This document shows, in pieces, positions 21,867-32,199 of a stretch of DNA of 64,000 nucleotides. Positions within the stretch are counted from its first letter, which is position 1. Each line of letters begins with the position of its first letter. A model generated the notes under the pieces. It saw nothing but the letters and a program-made list of their open reading frames with translations, did not search any database and was not told the DNA's origin. Both the position numbers and the translations under genes were made by a program. The stretch lies in assembly GCA_039090855.1 (NCBI GenBank), contig CM077005.1, forward strand, positions 70,490,607 through 70,554,606, given 5' to 3'. Source of the DNA: Macrothele yani. Lineage: Eukaryota > Arthropoda > Arachnida > Araneae > Macrothelidae.

Positions 21867-22400
21867 TTAACAGTACCTGTTGCTCGCAAAGAATACCCGT
21901 GTGCGGACACGCTTATTTTGTTGTCGGGGCGCCAACGGCACTCTCGAGGCTTCACGCTTCGCAGGCTGAGGTTGCAAGTCACTGGATCGCCGGGATGTGT
22001 CAGGAATTCCCGCGGACATGGCAAGCTGACCAGAAGAGGCGGGGTCATCAATCTGTCGCAAGGAAGTCTCAGGCCGGAGCGAAGAGGTCTCAGGCCGGAG
22101 CGAAGAGGTCTCAGGCCGGAGCAAAGAGGTCTCAGGCCGGAACGAAGAGGTCTCAGGCCGGAACGAAGAGGTCTCAGGCCGGAACGAAGAGGTCTCAGGC
22201 CGGAACGAAGATGTCTCAGGCTGGATCAAGGAGGTCTCAGGCTGGATCAAGGAGGTCTTAGGCTGGGTCAAGGAAGTCGCAGGCTGGCTTGGAGACGAAC
22301 ACGGAATCTGAGAAGGATGAAGATCAGGTCGTTTCTTTGGTGGTCGAAGAAGCGGAAATTAATAGGAAATGTGGTAAATATGACTTATAACTAGGAAGCT
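21867..22400 (-). pseudogene. Heptad-repeat protein end, possibly LTR-element pol C-terminus
   Basis: On minus, a frame without stops encodes about ten copies of the heptad (R/Q)PETS(S/L)(F/L/I) and then SSGQLAMSAGIPDTS and VPLAPRQQNKRVRTRVFFAS, stopping at 21867. Basic, low-complexity tails like this occur at the ends of retrotransposon polyproteins, and the place next to a polypurine tract and inverted 3' LTR supports that. I cannot confirm an integrase. The frame starts without a clear ATG. Confidence 0.4.
22065..22290 (-). repeat. 21-bp minisatellite, about 10 units
   Basis: gaggtctcaggccggaacga-type units of exactly 21 bp run in tandem, so all three frames stay open on both strands and encode heptads (RPETSSF on minus, KRSQAGA on plus). 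The distal units diverge (ctggatcaagg), as expected at array edges. Confidence 0.9.
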
Positions 22401-22577
22401 CTGTGAACACTTGAAAAAATATGATTATTAAAAAAAAACTGAGAAAAAAATACTAAAAGAATCAGGATCTTATGAAATTCCAATACCACACATACCCCCA
22501 ATATCGTACATGGAAGTACGAAAAATGGACTAAAAAAAAGCTAAAACAACAGATATCCAACTGGCAGAAAAAAGAAA

Positions 22578-22798
22578 GCCGCCCCGGTGGCGCAGTGGTC
22601 TAAGCGATGGCCTCTGATCATTCGTCCGTAAGGGGTCCGGGTTCGCATCCCGGTGAGGCATGGATGTTGTGTTTGTCTTACGGCACTGGTTCTCTCCCTT
22701 CCCTGGAACCAGTGACCCTAAATTAGGGACGGGCGACTGCTTATAGCCCATTGAGTTACTCACGGTGGTCGTTAAACCTCCAATCAAAAAAAAAAAAA
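22578..22798 (+). mobile_element. tRNA-derived SINE, copy D
   Basis: Full head, boxes, body and A tail. Target duplication agaaaaaagaa before 22578 and after the tail at about 22799. Confidence 0.9.
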
Positions 22799-23010
22799 TA
22801 GAAAAAAGAAGCAAAAACTGCCTTGGTGCAATTCTGTATGGAAAACCATACATTCCCAAAATTCGATGAAATTAAAATGCTTAAAAGGAATAAAAAATCA
22901 GAAAGACAAATGAGATTGGGAGAAGCAATCTTAATTTATAAAAACAAAAATAGGGTGCAGTGTTAGAATTTAGAAATAAATCTTCTACTGGCCCAGTGGA
23001 CCAATAGAAT
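22799..23010. other. Short spacer between two SINEs
   Basis: AT-rich, no feature. It ends with actggcccagtggaccaata, related to a palindrome at 24889-24930. Confidence 0.4.
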
Positions 23011-23012
23011 TT

Positions 23013-23226
23013 TTTTTTGATTTGAGGTTTAACGACCACCGTGAGCAACTCAATGGGCTATAAGCAGTCGCCCGTCCCTAATTTAGGGTCACTGGTTCCA
23101 GGCAAGGGAGAGAGCCAGTACCGTAAGACAAACACAACATCCATGCCTCACCGGGATTCGAACCCGGACCCCTTTCGGACGAATGATCAGAGGCCATCGC
23201 TTAGACCACTGCGCCACCGGGGCGGC
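23013..23226 (-). mobile_element. tRNA-derived SINE, copy E
   Basis: Minus orientation, full length. Target duplication caatagaattt at 23002-23012 and 23227-23237. Confidence 0.92.
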
Positions 23227-23382
23227 CAATAGAATTTGCAAACCCACTGGTCCGTAAAATAAAATAATATATGTAGAAAATAACATATCACTTCAATAGA
23301 ATTATCTCCAATATTTGTTTTCAAAACTACCATTAGTTTTCAGCCTAAAAAGAAAACCATAGAGCAAGCTAAAAGAAATATA

Positions 23383-24803
23383 CACTGACGGAAAAAAATT
23401 CCAACACCAAGAAGGGGTTGTGTTAGATAAATGCCAGTTGGTAGGCTGTGAGAGTACATCTGTAAGATGACGTCTATGCAAATTTCGCGCTAGGCGCATA
23501 CGTGTGGCACTGGTAGCGCCCCTCGGAACATGCAAAGCGGGTTTGCTGTAAATACGCACTGAACGTTCGTGAGCGTTAGTTATCGTTGAGATTCGACGTA
23601 GTGTGTTGATGTTAGTCAAGAATGCCTTTAAGAAGACGAAGAAGCCATTATCAACAGCTCACGGAGTTTGAACGAGGTCGTGTAATAGGGCTACGAGAAG
23701 GTGGATTTTTTCCGCAATATTGCAGAACGACTTGGCAGGAATGTAGCCACTGTGCACGATTGTTGGCAGCGGTGGTCAAGGGTAGGTACTGCCTCAAGAA
23801 GACCGGGTTCCAGCCGGCCACTTGGCACGACTGAGAGGGAAGACCACCGTGTACGGCGTATGGCCGTGGCACATCGTGCCGCGTCTGCGGCAGCAATTCG
23901 AGCTGCAGTTGCCACCACAGTGACACAACGAACTGTTACAAATCGGTTACTTGAAGGACAGCTCCGAGCCAGACGCCCTGTAGCGTGCATTCCACTTACT
24001 CCAAACCACTGCCGTTTGCGACGTCAGTGGTGTCAAGCTAGAGCTCATTGGAGGACGGAGTGGAGATCTGTTGTGTTTTCTGATGAAAGCCGGTTCTGCT
24101 TGGGTTCCAGTGTTGGCCGTGTGTTGGTTAGAAAGAGGCCAGGTGAGCGCCTGCAACCAACCTGTCTGCGGCCGAGGCACACTGGACCTACACCTGGAGT
24201 TATGGTCTGTGGAGCAATTTCCTATGACAGCAGGAGCACTCTCGTGGTTATCCCACGCACCCTGACGGCACAGTTGTACGTCGGTCTGGTGATTCAACCT
24301 GTTGTGCTGCCATTCATGAACAGCATTTCAGGGGTGTTTTCCAACAGGATAACGCTCGCCCGCATACCGCTGTTGTAACCCAACATGCTCTACAGAGTGT
24401 CGACAAGTTGCCGTGGCCTGCTAGATCACCAGATCTTTCACAAATCGAGCACGTATGGGACATCATTGGACGACAACTCCGGCGTTACCCCGAAGCAGCA
24501 TTAACCGTCCCTGTATTGACCGACCAAGTGCAACAGGCATGGAGCTCCATCCCACAAACTGACATCCAGCACCTGTACGACACAATGCATGAACGTTTGC
24601 GTGCTTGCATTCAACATTCTGGCGGTTACACCGGTTATTAATGTACCAGCATTTCACGTTTAAAATGGCTCTTCTCGCGCTTACATTAAGCTGTGATCTT
24701 GAAACCTTAATCGATTAAATATGTTACCTATACACATGTATTGCCGCCATTTCATTCCTCTACAACTATTTTTTCGTGGTGTTAGGATTTTTTTCCGTCA
24801 GTG
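23383..24803 (+). mobile_element. Tc1-like transposon, 1421 bp, near complete
   Basis: Ends are inverted: cactgacggaaaaaaattcc at the left, and the inverse of cactgacggaaaaaaatcct at the right, continuing to aacacc. TA dinucleotides flank both ends (23381-23382, 24804-24805), the target choice of this superfamily. One transposase reading region lies inside. Confidence 0.93.
23622..24641 (+). pseudogene. Tc1-like transposase with D-D-32-E spacing, two frameshifts
   Basis: ATG at 23622 opens MPLRRRRSHYQQLTEFERGR, the first helix-turn-helix. A frame change near 23700 leads to IAERLGRNVATVHDCWQRW and the second helix-turn-helix TVTQRTVTNRLLEGQLRAR. The catalytic core follows: VVFSDESRF (first Asp), GPTPGVMVCGAISYDS, then after a second frame change near 24340 QQDNARPHTA (second Asp) and SPDLSQIEHVWD (Glu). 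Counting codons, 32 residues lie between the second Asp and the Glu, not the usual 34 of Tc1. The family cuts at TA sites and pastes the element elsewhere. This copy is not functional without correction, but both frameshifts look recent. Confidence 0.88.
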
Positions 24804-24805
24804 TA

Positions 24806-25780
24806 AATACATTTTTTGGCATTTGACAAATTTAGAAGAAAAAAGAAACTTACTAGCTATCCGGGCCGGTAAAATCAATAGTTCAGTGGTCCGACGGAAG
24901 TTTTACTGGCCAATGGCCAGCGGACCACTGGGTAATTCGAACACTGGGGGTGTAACCAGAATGACCCTAGTACATTTCTAGCCTATGGAAAGAGCTAATG
25001 AGACAAGAAAAGGAACGAGAAAAGAAAAACAGGGCTAGGAAAGGAAAATAAGGAAAAAGAAAACAGAAAGACGAAATCAAAGACCAGCGGGGGGGGGACG
25101 GGAGGGAAAAAATAGTGTTCATGAAACATAGATGGCGCCAGCTAAGTTAGACCAAATCGTATCGAAGGAAGCGTTCCGACGAATGGCAACGTGGAGCATC
25201 GGACTCCAATAGGCGAGAAGTAAACTAACAAAAACAGTGGAAAAGTCACCACGCTCCTGACGATGCCCAAATGCTGGGTGAAGATTTTCGAGTATAAATA
25301 ATGGTAAAAGTTTAAGAGAAAGTTACTGAAGATACACGACGCAAAAGTGTGTCTTGGTGCGAACAGTATTCACAGACAACGAACATTAGGACAATAGCGT
25401 CAACAAAGACCGAAAAACGTACGTGAAATGTGAGACATCGCTAGAAAGAAATGCCAAGGTAAGCATTATCTAACTAGAATATACCTAAGTTATGATGTGA
25501 CAGGTTCAACTAAATTTAGGAACCATATAGGAGAGGAGCAGATACTTATATGTGAAAATAACGGAGATGGATGTTTACTGCGAACATAGCAATATGCCAA
25601 AATGCATTTTTCTTTGGAAACACGGAGATGGGGCATAGAAACACTTTATGGATAGCTACCTGCCATGACAATTTATTTGGAACACAGCTTGGACAATTGG
25701 CGTTTTTCTCGAGTCTCCTTACCACACTGACTATTTTTTCTGTTTACAATATTGCCTCATACGCATACTTATGTAATAAT
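24806..25780. other. Spacer with possible TATA-type promoter
   Basis: cagtggtccg at 24891 and cggaccactg at 24921 form an inverted repeat. A gagtataaata TATA-like box lies at about 25289, and ccaaggtaagc at about 25453 fits a splice donor, but no coding exon can be supported. Otherwise nothing recognised. Confidence 0.35.
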
Positions 25781-25789
25781 GGAGAATTT

Positions 25790-28639
25790 TTTATACCATT
25801 TCAGTTTTATGTACAGAGCAAGGAAACTGTAGTGGCACACTTTTTTTAAACACATAATTGACTGTGTCCCAGTAAACATCTGTTTTGTGGACATTTTTGG
25901 AGAACTACTTTTCAACACACATCAAAAGAGAATATAGATGATGGTTTGGGTGTGTCAGCTTCTCTCTAGTCTTGATGTTCGTCAGCTGAGCTACAGCTTG
26001 ATTGCTATGTACAACTGGGCTAATTATGGATTGCTTGCAGGTGTGACAATCTGTAAATTTGCTAACCTTTCTGCATACGAACCCTGTAACGTGGTATACC
26101 ACACAGTCTCTCACCTCTAATATGCTATAGTCATCTCTGATAATGTCGTCACACTCCCACTTGCCATCTGAAATGAATCCATCAAGACATGTTTTTAGTC
26201 TGTCTAAGTGACTTGGATCACGTGTGTCTTTAAATGCTTCCTAGAATTCTTGGATGGAAATATAAGGTTTCTGTTGTGGCTCAAGAACTTCACAGTTTCC
26301 AAATTTGGGTGGTTTTAGGAGACTATATAATGAAAGAAGTCTATACAACTGTAGAAAAGTTGGCATCCCAGGGTGCTCATTTTGACCTCCAGCTTGACGA
26401 ATAGTGCCAAAAAAGCGTTCTATTGCATCTTAGTTGAATTTTGCAGTCAAAACATAGCTGAAACCACAGGAATTCAGGAGATAGGTTGCTAAATCAATGG
26501 TAGAGTGTAGGTCACCCGAAGACCTTCAGCAGTGCTTTTTGTTAGAAAAGCATTTTCATTAATATCTCCAACAAGTACTTCCATTTCCCATGCATTAAGC
26601 CATTCCAAACTATGCTTTAAGACTTCAAAATCCTTCCCATTAGCACGAATACCTTCAAATGGAGCTCGTCTGTTCAGTGCATAAAACATATTGTTTATCT
26701 GCAATGTGAATGCTATAGTAGCATCCACATCTGACAAACCTTCTTACATTTTGTAATTGATACAATTTTAGAGCATCCGCAACAGACACTAAAAATCTGA
26801 GTCGCCAGCTTGACTCGCATTTTTTCTTAATTGCTTGATCTCAGGTGCGACAAAGAGATTTTGTGACAAGCACGTAAATTCCCAGGTAGCTTCATTTCTT
26901 CATGATATAAATAAAAGTAATGTCTCCATTTCACCCACTGGCCATTCACCTTAAACTCTGCTTTAGAAAGCAACCTATTTCGAATGCATTTAATGAGGTG
27001 AGGCACGTCTGAAAAGAAGTATATCTTTCTATGTACATCTGAGCAAACCAGACAAAACAACTGATTTTGTGGGTTCACATGATGCAAAAACTGCTATTGG
27101 TTAGGCCCAGGAATCTGCAAAAGGTTGGAACATGAAGACTAATCCATGATCAGCTAGTTGGCTATCGTTTAAGTTGCTGTTTTCACCATAATTCACAAAT
27201 CCACTATAATTTATTTTACTGGAATTTACATCCATACTTTTTCTGACATTGATTTCATCAAATAAGACCATGCCATGACGTTGTTGTTCAGACTTTTTGG
27301 ACATCTAAATTTTTGATGCTGAGAAAAAGGAGTCATCAATCCGCATTTACTATGCATAACGTTAAGACGCTTACGAATACTATTGATGCAAGGCAAAGGT
27401 AAAATGTCTTGTTCTTTAAGAAATCTGTACGCTGTCAAATTTCTAATGAACAGCAAGAGACAAAGCAACAACCAGTCATTAGTGTATCATCTACCGTTTT
27501 TTGATGCCGTTTTGCCAACATTTACACACTCCTTGATGAGCATTATTTGAGAAGCAGGCAAATTAAGCTCTTTAATTTTAAAAGCCACGCTCTCTTCGTG
27601 AGTGTTTTTCAACTTCTTAAACATGTCACTTAACTCAGTTTTTAGAGCTGCACGTTTTGTATGGCACCTTTTTAGTTTTTTTGTTGTTGCACGTTTAGCC
27701 ATTGCCCAAGCTTTAACTTTGGCAATCTTGACAGACATTCTGCACCTCTTAATGACCTTTGTGTTCTTCTGTCGGTATTTGCGTACCCGGATTGCATTTG
27801 TAATTCGGGTACACGTTTTGCAGCATTTCCCTACATCAATAATAAGTGTACAGTCTTTGTGGCGCCATATTCCATTGTCGACATAAGCTTTGTCTATGTC
27901 ATAATGTTCTGCATCCTGATACTCGGGCCCAACGGAGCAAATGTTGACACGGTTGATGAGCTGCAGAAGTGACACAACATCAGTAGATAAAGCCAGGGTG
28001 GGAGGCACTTGAGAAAATATTGTGCTGCTTACAATTTTGTTCCAAATAGTAACATACCACTCCAGGTCTTCTGTAATGCAAATAGTTTTTTTAATTGATA
28101 CTGTCTTGTCTGATTTAACTAGAATTTCAGAAAATGGAATGCACTTTTTTGAAGCTTTAGTGAACGTATGAAAACCCCATAACTAACTTGGGAATGTAAA
28201 GTTTGGAACATCCTTTACAATTGCCTCAAAGAGTACATTACTTTCAGAATCTGCCTTCTCTATACCTCGAAATGCAAGGGTAGCATCATCAATCTCATTG
28301 CTGGCAGACTGGCGAACAAAAGGCTGTTTTCGTGGCTTTGCTGCCTTCTTTGAAAGATAGGTTGGGCATCCTAGAAATATTACAGGAATAGAAGTGGAGT
28401 TAAGTTTAACTCGGACAGGCACGTCATATAAAACTTGGCCATTGAATGTTTCACTCCTGCGTCTAATTACATCATGGGCGAGGAAATGTTTCTCACAAAC
28501 AAAATCGTTACTGCCGAGTTTCCGATCGGCTCGAGCGATTGCTTTCTGCCATTTAGCAAGCATTTTTTTCATTTTTAGCATGTTCTTTACTACTGGCATA
28601 ACCAGAACGGCAATTGGGAACGAAACACTTTCGTCCCAT
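25790..28639 (-). pseudogene. P-element (THAP-domain) transposase, broken
   Basis: Read on minus from the ATG at 28639: MGRKCFVPNC gives the first Cys pair of a THAP zinc finger; after a frameshift, FVCEKHF gives the second C-H pair (about 28495). Next come a basic coiled region (KRCRMSVKIAKVKAWAMAKR, 28008-27487) and PLPCINSIRKRLNV. GMVLFDEINVRK (about 27280) is a candidate catalytic Asp motif, YFFSDVPHLIKCIRNRLLS follows (about 27030), and DAIERFFGTIRQAGGQN (about 26420) is the hallmark C-terminal box. The end has VVYHVTGFVCRK with later Cys residues (about 26100). P-type transposases use GTP and cut their ends with long staggers. At least five frame breaks. Confidence 0.88.
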
Positions 28640-29172
28640 GTTACAGGAATCGAAAACAACGGAAACTTAAAAGCTTCAGTAAAAAAAAACAAGAGAAATA
28701 AGGCAGTTTACACTGATTTCAAAGTAGTTCAAGAATACTGAAAGCCCCTCTAAACGGCCTAAGGCATAGCAATACTATTCGGCGACGTTGGTATGAGAAA
28801 AGGCAGAGATTTGTGTTACCTTGTTCTAACTTCCTGTAGGAAATTACATCCAGATGTTTGAAACTGCATGAAGAGCACGCCACTCCCTTCGATTTGTTTA
28901 CTCACATGGCGATTCAAGTCACAGAGGACGGAGATTCGAGTGGCCCGCATTTCCTCTAACGTCCTCTAGTGGTCATTATATTAAGGGACCTTTTTTCCAG
29001 AACGAGAGTCAAGCAGAGTTGAAACACCTGTCTATCGTACACCATGATACTGGACACACTGGATATGCGACAGACGGGCGAGTCCATTTGCTCGCGGTAA
29101 GGGGGGAACATGTCTACAAGCTGCTTAACGGAGAATACCGATGAGCTGCCTGTGACACAGCTCAGCTCAGTT
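28640..29172. other. Spacer upstream of the P-element frame
   Basis: No P-element terminal repeats found by eye. No gene recognised. Confidence 0.4.
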
Positions 29173-29384
29173 TTTTTTTATTGGAAGTTTAACGACCACC
29201 GTGAGCAACTCAATGGGCTATAAGCAGTCGCCCGTCCCTAATTTAGGGTCACTGGTTCCAGGGAAGGGAGAGAGCCAGTGCCGTAAGACACACAACATCC
29301 ATGCCTCACCGGGATTCGAACCCGGACCCCTGCGGACGAATGATCATAGACCAACGCCTTAGACCACTGCGCCACCGGGGCGGC
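29173..29384 (-). mobile_element. tRNA-derived SINE, copy F
   Basis: Minus orientation, full head and tail; gctcagtt flanks both sides (29165-29172 and 29385-29392), a short target duplication. Confidence 0.87.
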
Positions 29385-29572
29385 GCTCAGTTGTTGCACG
29401 GCTGCAGTTGACGGGGGATGCTCCTAACCTTTGCACGCGTGTTATATTTGTGTTTTGGAGTTTCTAGTTTCGATTATTTTTTGGGTGATAAAGTTTTGTT
29501 GAAATTACACTTATTGCAGTTCATCTATTGTAGTGTAGCTAATGAACTGCTGTTTTTATTTACTGTACAATA

Positions 29573-31090
29573 ATGGAAAGTACCTGTAAGTACTCAGTTA
29601 GTAATTTAAAGGAAGTAGCGTTTGGCAATTTACCCATAGAAGTTAAAATAGCAATGAAAGAGAGGAGCAGGCCAACGCCCCGACTTAATATAAGTCAAAC
29701 ATCGACATCAAAATCTAGAACTTTTAAAAGAGAAATTAAAGAAGAGCTATACGAAAAAATTCCTTGGCTTTGTGGTTGTGAACAAACAAACAAAATATTT
29801 TGTTTTCCTAGTTTGTTATTTTCCCGTGAAAAGGGCGATCCTACTTGAGTGAAAAACGGCGTTTGTGACTTAGCTCATTTGACACAAAAAATTAAAAAAA
29901 CACGCAAGTTCTCATGGACACATAAGTGCTACATTGGATTTCAATTTGCTGGGAAAGGTTGACGTTCGTCAGCAGGTTGACAGTGCTTATCGACAAAACA
30001 TTAAAAAGCACAATGAACAAGTGACTAAAAATAGGTATGTCCTTTCTAAGCTTATAGACTGTATTAAATTTTGCGGTGCATTTGAGTTGGCCCTTCGAGG
30101 TCATCGTGAGGATGACGATTCCTTAAATCCTGGCATATTTAAAGGGCTTGTAAACTTTTCTGCAGAACTTGACTCATCTTTGAAAGAACACTTGAGTACC
30201 GCTACTGTCTTTAAAGGTACCTCGAAAGAAATTCAAAATGAATTGTTAGATTGTATGCTTTTTGTATGTCAAGAAACATAATAGAAGAAATAAAAACTGC
30301 ACAGTATGTTTCTTTGATTGCGGACGAAACATCAGACGTCTCGTCTGTATTTCAGTTAGTTATAGTTTTCCGCTATGTTTTAGCTAATGGCCAACCAATT
30401 GAAAGATTTTAGAAATTTGATAACCCTGAAGGGCACGACTCAGAATCTATAGCCAAATGTATTTGTACCAGTTTAGATTATGTTGTGCAAAATCCATAAA
30501 AACTCGTATCTCAAAGCTATGACGGTGCGAATGTAATGAGTGGGCACCATGCTGGCGTGCCGACCATAGTGAAATAAACCTATAAACATGCTTTTTTCGT
30601 TCACTGTTACGCTCATTAGTTGAACTTGATTGTAGCTCAAGCAACAAGCCAGAACCAAGATGTCAGAAATTTTTTTCGGACTTAAGTGATATAACAATTT
30701 TTTTTCGAATTCCCCTCAGAGAGTGTCTGTTTTGGACAAGATAGTTGGCAAACGAATACCTCGGGCGTCAGCGACAAGATGGAATTTTAAGAGCAGAACT
30801 GTTAATACTGTTTTTGAGTACAGAGAGAAATTAATTGAATGTATGGAGGAAATCCAATCAACCTCTAAGCAACCAACCACCTTAATTAAAGCTGGTGCTC
30901 TAGCTCGTCTCCTTAGAGATAATAAGTTCATATTTTGGCTTTCTGTTTTTCACAGATTAATGTCGCATGTGGATATTTTGTACAACCAATTACAGCTTAC
31001 TTACACTGATGCTGTGAGAACTAAAGCCAATTTAAGAGTCTCCGCAAATAATGCAACTTCCTCCGATGCATTAGAGAGAAGATGTCGTAT
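29573..31090 (+). pseudogene. hAT transposase with TTF-type finger, decayed and 3'-truncated
   Basis: ATG at 29573. ELYEKIPWLCGCEQTNKIFC and FSREKGDPT are the TTF-type zinc finger (CGC...C). After a frame change: NGVCDLAHLTQKIKK and VDSAYRQNIKKHNEQVTKNR (29934-30281), ending LLDCMLFVCQE. Next YVSLIADETSDVSSVFQLVI holds the first catalytic Asp (about 30305), QSYDGANVMSG the second (about 30520), and VHCYAH lies near 30595. A further frame (30723-31070) has VGKRIPRASATRWNFKSRTV, the hAT SATRW box. The C-terminal dimerisation region is missing: BEL/Pao sequence begins at about 31090. Several stops. Confidence 0.85.
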
Positions 31091-32191
31091 CACCGCTGCC
31101 AAGAGTAAAGGGTTGCATGTTGAGTCCAAAAACCACTCTTCTGTGTCGAAATACCCTGATCCTATTGCTGTCATCCCACCATAGGAACCTCAAAAAATCC
31201 CGATCCTCCTTCTTAACTTCAATCTGGAAAAATGCATGTCTGATATCGGCGGCGACTCCAATGGCATCTTTCCTAAACCTCAGTAAAATAGACAGTATCT
31301 CTTCCATTAAATTGGGTCCTCGGACCAGACAATCATTAAGTGAAGGAGATTCCTGCCCCTGACAGGAAGCATCAAACACTGGTCTTATTCGAGTCGTGTA
31401 ACTATCAACTTTCACTACGGGATGGTGCGGAAGGTAGTGGCTCTTCTCCTCCAACTCTTGTAAGCGTACCCTCTCTGTCACCTGTTCATCGAGCCCCTCC
31501 TGGAATACTTGATCGTACTCCCAATACTGATTCATAGCTTTAAGCTTCTTCATCGTATTGAAGAGTCTCTTTTCTGCAAGATGTCGATTGGAAACAAGGT
31601 ATTGTCGATTATTCAACCAAGGCATATATACACAGTAGCGTCCATCTTCCTTTCTGTCAACGGTGCCCAAAAACTGTTCTTGGACTTCTTCCGCCAAAGC
31701 AGTTTTGTTGACACAGGCATCTGGCTCTCTTATGCCTATAGTCTCTTATACCTATAGTCTCCAGATGCTAGAGTTCCTGAACGTTCATGTTCTTAACAAT
31801 CATGCAGGTCACTGACTCGACAGCGGCTTTAGGTTCTTCATCATAGCAGGTTGATCCACAAATCGTCCAACCCAATTTCGTTCCGATCGCTGTGAGGCCT
31901 CCTGGAAGCTGATTGATTCGACCTGTCAAAATTTGACCATAAATGTCACTGCCAATCAATAGTTCGATCTTTGGACAGCCAGGTCCCCAATCAGATATCC
32001 AGATCCTCCTCTGTTTTAATTCGTTCAATATCCGACCGTTAGGGAGGCGGGGAATCTTTCCGCAAATCAGTTTCTGATTTAAAAAATTCTAATTCCAAAA
32101 CAGATTTCGAACAAAAATCGGTACCCTGCAATTTGACCCGGTAAATCGTGTGTTCATTTGGTGCAGTGCAAACCCCTCCAAATAGTGAATG
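31080..32191 (-). pseudogene. BEL/Pao pol: protease end and reverse transcriptase, broken
   Basis: On minus. LLIGSDIYGQILTGRINQ and GWTICGSTCYDEEP (32028-31768) belong to the region after the aspartic protease. The RT follows (31697-31080) with YLPHHPVVKVDSYTTRIRPV, VFDASCQGQESPSLNDCLVRG (a typical BEL/Pao RT start), GVAADIRHAFFQIEVKKED (first catalytic Asp) and VVFGLNMQPFTLGS. The YVDD box and RNase H are absent because the copy ends against a hAT fragment at about 31090. Frame changes separate the blocks. Confidence 0.88.
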
Positions 32192-32199
32192 TGTCAGAT
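32192..32199. repeat. hAT target duplication, left
   Basis: tgtcagat, identical to 34908-34915, abutting the hAT terminus cagtggcggct. Removing the insertion and one copy restores continuous BEL/Pao sequence. Confidence 0.95.

Noticed and set aside
22065..22290. CRISPR-like array
   Set aside because: Units are contiguous without unique spacers and the genome is eukaryotic.
21899..22394. Two long plus-strand frames over the minisatellite
   Set aside because: The 21-bp unit keeps every frame open; the plus-strand peptides (KRSQAGA, RGLRPER) are by-products of periodicity.
25289..25460. Promoter and first exon of a host gene
   Set aside because: TATA-like box and donor-like site alone, with no open frame or partner exon.
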